Source: Butyrivibrio sp.
Lineage (GTDB): Bacteria; Bacillota; Clostridia; Lachnospirales; Lachnospiraceae
DNA length: 64,000 nucleotides
Reading direction: 5' to 3'
Assembly (NCBI GenBank): GCA_015056625.1
Contig: SVFY01000019.1
Span: forward strand, 1-64,000
Positions 1-8,088 of the stretch are shown here, piece after piece. The translations under genes were made by a program, and so were the position numbers. The notes under the pieces are model-generated. The model had not been told where the DNA came from. It saw nothing but the letters and a program-made list of their open reading frames with translations, and ran no database searches. Numbering within the stretch: position 1 is the stretch's first letter; each line of letters begins with the position of its first letter.

Positions 1-220
1 AGGATACATTATTTTGAGTCATAAGTGACTGAATTTTCAATGAGCCATCTGACCTATATTTAGATTAGCAGATACACAAGGCAAAAAATTTGTATTTGTT
101 ATGTACAAAAGATGATAATGAAAGCATTTTTAAAGGGAAAAAGAGATGTCTGGATTTTAGAAAACTTGAAAAAGTCTGTGACAAATATAATAAAAAGCTT
201 GAGGAAAAGCCAAAAAAGAA

Positions 221-249
221 ATAGGACTTCTGAGGGAGTCCTATTTTTG
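221..249 (+). terminator. intrinsic terminator-like hairpin
   Basis: ATAGGACT..AGTCCTAT (8-bp arms, 8-nt loop) followed by TTTTT. Confidence 0.6.
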
Positions 250-268
250 TTATGAGCACTTTATCATT

Positions 269-476
269 TTATTGCTGATCAACAAATTTAATGACATCAT
301 TAGGAGTACAATCAAGAATTGTACATATCTTTTCAAGAGTATATAAAGTAATATTCTTATTCTTCTTGAGTCCATCAAGAGTCTTATTATCTATACCGTG
401 TTTCAGTAGATAATACTGGGAGATATTCTTCTGCTTCATCGTTTCCCATAATGGAGAATAATCGATAATACGCCAT
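269..476 (-). pseudogene. small XRE/Cro-CI HTH protein with apparent 1-nt frameshift near the start
   Basis: Minus-strand frame reads RIIDYSPLWETMKQKNISQYYLLKHGIDNKTLDGLKKNKNITLYTLEKICTILDCTPNDVIKFVDQQ*; the ATG at 476 behind AAGGAG is in another frame; first in-frame ATG is at 439. Confidence 0.55.
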
Positions 477-613
477 CACTCCTTAATAATTATTTAATAA
501 AAGTATAAGAAGGAGTTGTGATTAGCGACATTGTGGAGATATTCACAATGTGATAAACTGACAATAGTTCGGCAATTATAATGCCCTAAAATGATTGATT
601 AAGGAGATAAGAA

Positions 614-1462
614 ATGAAGAAACTTATATCATTAGTGGTTGTTAGTGTTATGATTTTAGGTTCTATCACAGGATGTGGACATGAGCATACATGGGTAGAT
701 GCAACTTGTACTGAACCCAAAACATGTACAGGTTGTGGGGAAACGGAAGGAGAGGCTCTTGGTCATGATTGGAAGGAAGCTACATGTACTGAACCCAAAA
801 CATGTAGTAGGTGTGGTCAGACTGAAGGAGAAGCGTTAGGGCATAAGCTTTCGGAAGCAAATTATCAGGATGCCCCTGTTTGTAGCGTTTGTGGAGAAAC
901 TGTTGGAGAACCGTTAGAAGCTGCGTTTGAAAAATATGGATTGAAGTGCAATGTTGAATATAATGTGCCAAGAGATTTTAATACACAGGGTGATGATGAC
1001 CCTAACATGCCAGTAACTGGTGAAATAGTATTCTATGATTATGAAGTTTTTGAATCAGATGATGAGCATGAAGCGGTTGAAGGATATGAATGGAGAAGTG
1101 TTATTTACCAAATAACCTTTAAGAAGGAAGATTACGATAAGTATGGTTGGATTTCATCAGATATAACTACAGATTATTATACATTGCTAATGGATGAAAA
1201 TGGTGAATTTGATGGAGAAACACTAAACTATCATGGAAAGGACTATACAGATATTTATGAAGATAGAGTGGAATTGGGAAGATTCACAGACAAAGATGGA
1301 AACCCTGGATTTGGAGTAAAATATTATGAGCGTGTTCCGATTGGATATGATGGGATTGTTATAGTTATTGCTGATGGTAAGGCACGAGACTCTTTTGATG
1401 GAAACATAGCAACTATGGACAATACAAATACCTTGTTCTTTAGGCTTGACGTAGATGAATAA
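614..1462 (+). CDS. lipoprotein with two tandem CxxC (TCTEPKTCxxCGxTEGEALGH) repeats
   Basis: Signal peptide with lipobox SITGC; tandem Cys-rich repeats; RBS aaggag. Confidence 0.8.
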   Translation: MKKLISLVVVSVMILGSITGCGHEHTWVDATCTEPKTCTGCGETEGEALGHDWKEATCTEPKTCSRCGQTEGEALGHKLSEANYQDAPVCSVCGETVGEPLEAAFEKYGLKCNVEYNVPRDFNTQGDDDPNMPVTGEIVFYDYEVFESDDEHEAVEGYEWRSVIYQITFKKEDYDKYGWISSDITTDYYTLLMDENGEFDGETLNYHGKDYTDIYEDRVELGRFTDKDGNPGFGVKYYERVPIGYDGIVIVIADGKARDSFDGNIATMDNTNTLFFRLDVDE

Positions 1463-1583
1463 ATAAAATGCTTTGATATATCAAGGATTGATATCTATGG
1501 AAGGGGTTAATGATCTTATGGATGAATATGATAACTAAGTCACCTGACAGATGTGTTTAGATTAGCAATGTGGTGGACAAAAG

Positions 1584-3683
1584 ATGAATAAGAAAAAAAT
1601 ACTTATCATAGCAACATGTATAGCAACACTTGTTACTGCAATTATTATAGGTGTGATTATTAAGACTTCAAGTGAAGGTAGCATATCACGTTATGAATGG
1701 GTATCCATGCTGTCAGACAAGTTCAATATGGTAGAATACCAAAATGGTACGCCATATTATGCAGATGTTTTACCTGACAACGAATATTTTGCAACAATTC
1801 AATCAGCTCGTGAATGGGATGTTTTAGACGATTCAGCCTATTTTGAAGGTGACAAAAAGGTTGTAGGAGAATATGCTGCACTAACCGCTATGAGGGCTAT
1901 AGGTGCTTATAAGGTGAAAATCTATCTTGGCCTTTCAGAGTTGCCATCAGATGATCAGCTTATCGATTTAGCAATAAGTGAAGGATTGATAAACAAGTCA
2001 GAATTAAGTAAAAAAATATCAGAAAAAGAAGCAACGGAAATGATTTCTTCTGCGTATGAGCTGTATTCTGGAAAAATGTGGGTAGATGATTATTACGACT
2101 ATACTTATTCAGAGGATGTTATAGAGATTGATAAAGAAGATGTTATCTCTTATGACGCAATCAAAGAGGAAATAATTTTTGCTGACAAAGTTAAATCAAT
2201 TATTACATCCGGGAGCATTGTTGTTTTTTATGATAATGACGGGTTTAAAGTGTCAAAAACAGTAGACTATATAGATGCAAATGGTAAAGCTACGTTATCG
2301 GCAGCATCTATAGAAGATACAGTCGACGAGCTTGTCATGTCAGATCTCTTTTTGTCTGATGATGTATTTGATGCAATATTTGAACAATCACCAGATGGTA
2401 TTTCTAGCACTAAGGAAACAAATGGTTTATGTTCAGTTATACCGATTAAGTCATTCGAGACATCTAGTAAAGGTGTTTCCATTAGTGTGAAAATCACTGA
2501 ATCTGAAGCTGAAGTTACAATAAAAAGTAATGATCTAGGAAAAGAAAAAAGCAAATCATATTCGGGAAACTTTTTTAAGAAGAGTGCCATTCCAGATATG
2601 TCTGAAGAATATGTCGAGTTTACAACTGAAGTTACGAAGATAAATATAGGAATACAAAGTGACTACTCTTTATTTAACGGCAATAAGTTTAATTACTTTC
2701 TTACACAGATTGAAACTGAAATGGAAACAAAGTTTGAAGCAGGTGGAAATGTTGAATCAGTTATTCCATTGGCTACAGTAACACTTGCGGGAAATGATAT
2801 GATAGCTGCTGTCAATCTGGAACTTAAACTCGTCATTACTATGGATGGAAAGGTTTCTATTACTGCAGATTTTCCTTCGGAAGCATTATTTGAGTATAGA
2901 AAAGATTCTGGAGTGAGACATTATGCTAATTCAGCTGCAAATGTTGAGGCAGAGATAAGCTGTTCGCTTGAGGAACAGCTACGATTTGAGCCTGTAATAG
3001 TGTTGTTGAAGAACAAGATACTTGATCTGGAGTTAGATATAGGCGCAGGTGCCGAGGCATCTATAAAGATTCGAAATAACTCAAATGTGATGACATGTCT
3101 GGATATTAGCAGCTATGCACCACTCCTAGGACTTGGATTTTTAAATGATGAAGATGCATTATTAGGGGATTATATTGATGGAAAAACTTTAGAGATAATC
3201 ACTGCTGATAATGCTCCATTTAAAGACAGTTTTCATTATGAATGGTATAAAAATGGTACTTCAAAGCGTGTGAAAGAATGTACTTATGGAAATGGTGATT
3301 ATACCAGTAATGTTGATACTTCATTAAAACAAAATCATTTTGGAATACTTAATAGTGAGTTTAAAAAAGTTGGTGACCACTATGAGGCAAGCTGCAAATT
3401 ATACGCGCAAGTCAATATTGCAAAGGATGATTTATTAAACCTATCTGTAGGCCAAACGTATCAGTATTATGATACAAACTTTACTGTGACAGATATGGGA
3501 GAGTATGAAGCAAATACTACCGACCATACTATGCAACAATGGTGGATATTCGATAATAAATATGTCGTGAATACTTCAGGACACACAGAATTGGGGGATT
3601 ATATTTATTACAATATTTGTATTCTTGAAGAAAAGATGCATGATTGGGATCCACCAAACGGGACAAATCAAATATATGTATAA
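1584..3683 (+). CDS. large N-terminally membrane-anchored extracytoplasmic protein, unknown function
   Basis: 699-aa ORF, N-terminal TM helix; continues in the same frame after TAA at 3681-3683. Confidence 0.75.
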   Translation: MNKKKILIIATCIATLVTAIIIGVIIKTSSEGSISRYEWVSMLSDKFNMVEYQNGTPYYADVLPDNEYFATIQSAREWDVLDDSAYFEGDKKVVGEYAALTAMRAIGAYKVKIYLGLSELPSDDQLIDLAISEGLINKSELSKKISEKEATEMISSAYELYSGKMWVDDYYDYTYSEDVIEIDKEDVISYDAIKEEIIFADKVKSIITSGSIVVFYDNDGFKVSKTVDYIDANGKATLSAASIEDTVDELVMSDLFLSDDVFDAIFEQSPDGISSTKETNGLCSVIPIKSFETSSKGVSISVKITESEAEVTIKSNDLGKEKSKSYSGNFFKKSAIPDMSEEYVEFTTEVTKINIGIQSDYSLFNGNKFNYFLTQIETEMETKFEAGGNVESVIPLATVTLAGNDMIAAVNLELKLVITMDGKVSITADFPSEALFEYRKDSGVRHYANSAANVEAEISCSLEEQLRFEPVIVLLKNKILDLELDIGAGAEASIKIRNNSNVMTCLDISSYAPLLGLGFLNDEDALLGDYIDGKTLEIITADNAPFKDSFHYEWYKNGTSKRVKECTYGNGDYTSNVDTSLKQNHFGILNSEFKKVGDHYEASCKLYAQVNIAKDDLLNLSVGQTYQYYDTNFTVTDMGEYEANTTDHTMQQWWIFDNKYVVNTSGHTELGDYIYYNICILEEKMHDWDPPNGTNQIYV

Positions 3684-3866
3684 GTGTCGGATGACTTCAA
3701 ACTGTATACAGTGGATGGTGATATGGGAGATCTATCGCAGTATAAAGCTGGTGATTCAGTGTCATTGCATTTTCATGATGGGTCATATTATGAAGATGGC
3801 GAGGGAAAGCTGGACGGTGTATTTCCTACGTACATGCCAACAGAATCGATTAGTATTGTGAGATAG
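3684..3866 (+). pseudogene. in-frame C-terminal continuation of the 1584 ORF after a stop codon
   Basis: Same frame, contiguous, no RBS of its own (TAA GTG TCG GAT GAC). Confidence 0.5.
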
Positions 3867-3924
3867 TATAGTGACAATTGCTGATGGAAGCATATAGAGG
3901 TAAGTATCAAATGAGATAAAAACG

Positions 3925-3960
3925 AGAAGCGGAACTGAAATCAAATCAGTTCCGTTTCTT
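3925..3960. terminator. bidirectional terminator hairpin
   Basis: AGAAGCGGAACTGA..TCAGTTCCGTTTCT between convergent genes. Confidence 0.65.
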
Positions 3961-3965
3961 TATTA

Positions 3966-4823
3966 TTATTCTTCAAGATAGCGGGTGAATAAATTGACGA
4001 AGGTATTAGCGAGCTTTATCTTTTGAGATTCAATTAAGGCGCGATGAGAAAGGGGCTCAAAAGTGGTCTCAGCTAAATACTGAATGAATTTTTGATGATT
4101 AAAAACTTTATCATCGAAAAAACTATTGTAGTCTGATAGTTCAAAACATCCTTTAATATAAAATCCATTACAGTCTTCTTTCTTTTTTGTTTTGAATATA
4201 AGTTCCTTCTCCGGAAATCTTTTTTTTAGAAAATCTGCATAAGTTTTCTTGGAAATATCACTAATTGGCGTAACGGCACTATACTCTTCATAGGCGCTTA
4301 GGAGTTCATCTTTGAATGAATTCTTGATTTTGAGTAAGCTAGAATCAACCCAGAAATTCCGCCATGCTGTTAAAGTGACTTTGTTAAAGAGTGATGAACA
4401 GTTTTTTGGCAACATAAAGAAATTAAGACAATCCAAATAATCTTTATGTTCAAGACCAAATTTTATTATGTCAGAAGATATATGAGAAAAATAATGAGCT
4501 ATTGAAACTGGCTCTATTACAGGAGTTTTAATGAATCCAAGTAGGTAATCGGGATTACAGTTGAAGACTTTACATAGCTGAATTAGGTTCTCAATAGAAG
4601 GGCAGGTATTACCTTTTTCCCAATCTATTATAGTTTGCCGTGATACATTGACGGCTTCTGCCAAAGTTTCTTGGTTAACACAACAAGCATAATCTTTATA
4701 CTTTTTTGGAAGAGAGTCAGGATTTTTCATATATTCCTTATACTGAGATCCACGAAGTTTTCTTGTCGATTTGATGTTTTCAGCAAGGTTTGTATAGTCA
4801 TAATTGCTAAAAATGTCATCCAT
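3966..4823 (-). CDS. XRE-family HTH transcriptional regulator
   Basis: HTH motif NQETLAEAVNVSRQTIIDWEKGNTCPSIENLIQLCKVFNCNPDYLLG; divergent from element genes. Confidence 0.85.
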   Translation of the reverse strand: MDDIFSNYDYTNLAENIKSTRKLRGSQYKEYMKNPDSLPKKYKDYACCVNQETLAEAVNVSRQTIIDWEKGNTCPSIENLIQLCKVFNCNPDYLLGFIKTPVIEPVSIAHYFSHISSDIIKFGLEHKDYLDCLNFFMLPKNCSSLFNKVTLTAWRNFWVDSSLLKIKNSFKDELLSAYEEYSAVTPISDISKKTYADFLKKRFPEKELIFKTKKKEDCNGFYIKGCFELSDYNSFFDDKVFNHQKFIQYLAETTFEPLSHRALIESQKIKLANTFVNLFTRYLEE

Positions 4824-4860
4824 ATCTTACAATCTCCATAAAAATAATCTGAAATGTAAA

Positions 4861-4893
4861 CACATAAGTAACTGACTAGTTACATTCTATGTG
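4861..4893. promoter_or_regulatory. nested dyad, candidate operator between divergent genes
   Basis: CACATA-a-GTAACT-gact-AGTTAC-attc-TATGTG. Confidence 0.5.
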
Positions 4894-4977
4894 ATATCCT
4901 TAATCACGTCAAGAAGCTAATTGATAGACGTCAGCCAATCGCGATAGTGCTGATGAAAGAAAGGAGAGCATAAGACT

Positions 4978-5214
4978 ATGAAAGCTAAACTAGTTGGAGT
5001 ACAGGGAATCCATTTCACAAACAACAATGGCGAAGAAATCAGCGGTACAAATATTTATTGTGCGTTCCAGGACGAGAATGTTGATGGGCTTCGTACAGAG
5101 AAATTTTTCCTTAAGGATGGAATTACCCTTCCAAAAGATACTAAGCTTAACGATGCCATTGATATCAGCTTTAATATGAAGGGTAAGGTAGATATGGTAT
5201 TTAAAGCTAACTAA
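4978..5214 (+). CDS. small element-encoded protein (78 aa), possibly ssDNA-binding-like
   Basis: ORF with RBS aaaggagag; position before FtsK/Rep genes; function inferred from context only. Confidence 0.6.
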   Translation: MKAKLVGVQGIHFTNNNGEEISGTNIYCAFQDENVDGLRTEKFFLKDGITLPKDTKLNDAIDISFNMKGKVDMVFKAN

Positions 5215-5281
5215 CAATAAAGACTTAACATCAGGGGCATAATCAAAATGCCCCTTTGATGTTAAACGGAATGGAGTAAAA

Positions 5282-5896
5282 ATGTATAGTGACAATAAAT
5301 ATAATGAAGAGCGCTACAATAGAAAGAAGAATTTTTCACATTGGGGGTTGGCATTTCAGCAAATAAAGCTAAACCATATCTTACTTGTCATGTTATTGCC
5401 AATAGTAGCGATAACAATAGGAATCTGGGTTAAGATGGATTTCTTTCTTGCTATATTTGATGCTCCAAAATTGATACGCCCTATTTATGAGATGTCTATA
5501 AAAACATTAGGTGTAATTATCCCTATTCTATTAGCATGGGCGGTAATGGAAGTCATCGGATCATTGACTGCTCGGAAAGATGAGCAATCAATTCTGATGG
5601 CTTTTGACGAAAAGGAACTTAGAAACGGTAGCCCTATACTTATGTATAAAAGTAAAGATAAACGCAGGGGTTATATAAGAAGGGTGTGGTATTCGCCGAT
5701 TCCTTTAGATATTTGGATAGAACGTCAAGAAAGAATAGAACATCAAATGAAGGAAACCATTATAAAAGAGTTGGACTATGACGAAAGAGCGAAGGATAAC
5801 AGAATTGTCATGGTTTCTTTAAAAGGAATGAAGCGTGTAAAAGAAGAAAAGCCCTTCTTTGATAATGAATTGGAAAAGGATATGGAGAATTATTAG
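5282..5896 (+). CDS. membrane protein, N-terminal part of a coupling-protein module
   Basis: Two predicted TM segments; overlaps the FtsK ORF; may be one gene split by a frameshift. Confidence 0.65.
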   Translation: MYSDNKYNEERYNRKKNFSHWGLAFQQIKLNHILLVMLLPIVAITIGIWVKMDFFLAIFDAPKLIRPIYEMSIKTLGVIIPILLAWAVMEVIGSLTARKDEQSILMAFDEKELRNGSPILMYKSKDKRRGYIRRVWYSPIPLDIWIERQERIEHQMKETIIKELDYDERAKDNRIVMVSLKGMKRVKEEKPFFDNELEKDMENY

Positions 5897-6635
5897 GGTG
5901 CTACAGCTTGGATATAACTTATTAACAGAAAAGCAAATCATTGCAGATATGGAGCAAACGGGGCACGCCTGTATAGTAGGGGGCACAGGCTCGGGAAAAT
6001 CCGTAGCGACTATGTATCTTCTCTATCAGCTATTAAAAAACTATAATGCAAAGATTACGATATGTGATTTTAAGAAGTCAGGTGATTATGAAGGTATATC
6101 AGATGATTTTGCTGAGTTTAGCGATGTTACGGAATGTATAGAAACATATTACGAAGATTATCAGAACACGCCAGAAAATAATCCTCAGATAAAACTCCTA
6201 CTTATTGATGAATACGCAGGATATATTATTTGGGCAACACAGAACGACAAGAAAAAATCAGAAAAAGTAAAGCAAGTCATAAGCGAGGTGCTTATGTGCG
6301 GCAGAAGTAGGAATTGCTTCATATGGATAGTGCTACAGCGCATTAGCGCAAGTCTATTTCCTGCTGGAATAGGAGCCATAGATAATTTTCAGATTTGCAT
6401 GGGACTAGGGCGATTATCAGTCGAAAGTCGTAAATCCTTATTTGCAGGTGAGCATCTTGATAATGCGTCATTCGAAGAACGATATCACCCAAAGACGGGA
6501 CAGGGATTAGTTTTAATAGACGGACAGGAATTACAACCTATACAAATACCGTATATAGCTGATAAAACACGTTTAAAACAGCTACTACAAAGAATGGCAA
6601 AAGAAAAAGCGGCAGGAGAAGGAAAGCCCCGTTGA
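5859..6635 (+). CDS. FtsK/SpoIIIE (TcpA-like) ATPase
   Basis: Walker A VGGTGSGKS; Walker B LLLIDEYAG. Confidence 0.8.
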   Translation: MIMNWKRIWRIIRVLQLGYNLLTEKQIIADMEQTGHACIVGGTGSGKSVATMYLLYQLLKNYNAKITICDFKKSGDYEGISDDFAEFSDVTECIETYYEDYQNTPENNPQIKLLLIDEYAGYIIWATQNDKKKSEKVKQVISEVLMCGRSRNCFIWIVLQRISASLFPAGIGAIDNFQICMGLGRLSVESRKSLFAGEHLDNASFEERYHPKTGQGLVLIDGQELQPIQIPYIADKTRLKQLLQRMAKEKAAGEGKPR

Positions 6636-6663
6636 GGGCGGCGGCGGAGCCGCAAGCCCTCAA
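6632..6663 (+). repeat. strong inverted repeat at FtsK stop / upstream of origin
   Basis: TTGAGGGC..GCCCTCAA with inner GCGGC-GGA-GCCGC. Confidence 0.6.
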
Positions 6664-6664
6664 A

Positions 6665-6688
6665 CGGTCGGCTAGTATTACCCGACCG
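6665..6688 (+). promoter_or_regulatory. candidate rolling-circle origin stem-loop with CRESS nonanucleotide TAGTATTAC
   Basis: CGGTCGG-CTAGTATTAC-CCGACCG: perfect 7-bp stem, 10-nt loop containing TAGTATTAC (6673-6681), ~75 nt upstream of Rep. Confidence 0.8.
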
Positions 6689-6764
6689 GAACACACGTAA
6701 AAAAGCTCAATAACCGCAAGGGGTTGCAGATTGTTCATAAAGTTACACAAATAGAACAAAGGAG

Positions 6765-7766
6765 GTGATTGTAATAGATACGCAATCCTTCATGTATCAA
6801 TTAACGATTAACGCTCCTCTGGAAAAAGGATATACGCATGAGCACATAGCTGAAACTATCAGAAGCAATTTCAAAACTATGACATATTTCTGTATGGCTG
6901 ATGAAGAAGGTTCTATGTATCATACTCACGTATTCGCTATATTTGCTTCAAGAGTAAGGTTCAGTATGATGAAGCGATATTTTCCAGAAGCACACATTGA
7001 AAGATGCAGAGGGTCAGTATCGGACAACGTAAACTATGTAAAGAAATCTGGTAAATGGGAATTAGACGAAAGTAAGCAAGAAAAAAAGATAGAAGGCACA
7101 TTTGAAGAATATGGAACACAACCACCTGACAGTAAAGGAAAAAGAAGTGATATGTCGGACCTGTATCAGATGGTTCTTGATAATATGACAAACGCCGAGA
7201 TTCTTGCAACAAATCAGGATTACATTTTACAAATAGATAAAATTGATAAAGTTCGTACTACCATCCTAACAGAGAAATATAAAGAGACAGTACGGCTCGA
7301 CTTAGAGGTAGTATATATTAGTGGTGCGACAGGCACAGGAAAAACAAGAGGTGTTCTGGAAGGCAATGGTTATTCAAATGTTTATAGGGTAACAGATTAT
7401 TTTCATCCGTTCGATGGATATACTTGTCAGCCTGTAATATGCTTTGATGAGTTCCGATCTTCTCTCAAATTAAAAGAAATGCTTCTTTATTGCGATATAT
7501 ACCCAATAGAATTGCCAAGCCGTTATGCAAATAAATTTGCCTGTTACAATAAGGTTTATATTGTTTCAAATTGGTCTCTTGAAAGACAATATTCTGAGAT
7601 TCAAAGAGATGATGAAGAATCATGGAATGCATTTCTGCGAAGAATCCATAAAGTTATTATCTATGATAAATCAGGAAAGCAAACTGAGTATGATTCTGTA
7701 AAGGATTATCTAGATAGGAACAATGACTTTGTTGAATATACAAAAGATGATTTACCTTTTGATTGA
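6765..7766 (+). CDS. CRESS-like Rep / Rep-type relaxase (HUH endonuclease + SF3 helicase)
   Basis: Motif I YQLTIN, motif II HTHVFA, motif III YVKKSGKW; SF3 Walker A GATGTGKT, Walker B PVICFDEF, motif C VYIVSNW; GTG start behind aaaggag. Confidence 0.85.
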   Translation: MIVIDTQSFMYQLTINAPLEKGYTHEHIAETIRSNFKTMTYFCMADEEGSMYHTHVFAIFASRVRFSMMKRYFPEAHIERCRGSVSDNVNYVKKSGKWELDESKQEKKIEGTFEEYGTQPPDSKGKRSDMSDLYQMVLDNMTNAEILATNQDYILQIDKIDKVRTTILTEKYKETVRLDLEVVYISGATGTGKTRGVLEGNGYSNVYRVTDYFHPFDGYTCQPVICFDEFRSSLKLKEMLLYCDIYPIELPSRYANKFACYNKVYIVSNWSLERQYSEIQRDDEESWNAFLRRIHKVIIYDKSGKQTEYDSVKDYLDRNNDFVEYTKDDLPFD

Positions 7767-7769
7767 GAG

Positions 7770-7979
7770 GTGCCTGACATGAGAAAAGAAGTTCCTATTT
7801 GGGAGAAGTACACGCTTAATGTTGAAGAAGCTTCAGCATACTATGGTATTGGAATAAAGAGCTTGTACGAAATCATTCATAATAATCCTAATGCAGATTT
7901 CCTTTTGGAGATTGGTACTCACTATAGAATTAAAAGAATCATGTTTGAAAAGTTCCTTGATGAAACAACGGCAATATAA
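7770..7979 (+). CDS. xis: excisionase (Tn916 Xis-like)
   Basis: 69-aa, VEEASAYYGIGIKSLYEIIHNN..FLLEIGTHYRIKRIMFEKFL; immediately upstream of integrase. Confidence 0.75.
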   Translation: MPDMRKEVPIWEKYTLNVEEASAYYGIGIKSLYEIIHNNPNADFLLEIGTHYRIKRIMFEKFLDETTAI

Positions 7980-8088
7980 GGCAGACAAATTGAACATTGC
8001 TCTATGGCAGAGAAGACTATCAAATGGTAAAATGAGTACTATCCAAGATAGTCTTCTTTTATTTATTTGCGAAAGGAGACTTAATAAG

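Noticed and set aside
3625-3861. Overlapping + ORF of 78 aa (MKKRCMIGIHQTGQ...)
   Set aside because: Overlaps the end of the large ORF in another frame, low-complexity translation and no RBS; the in-frame continuation at 3684 is the better explanation.
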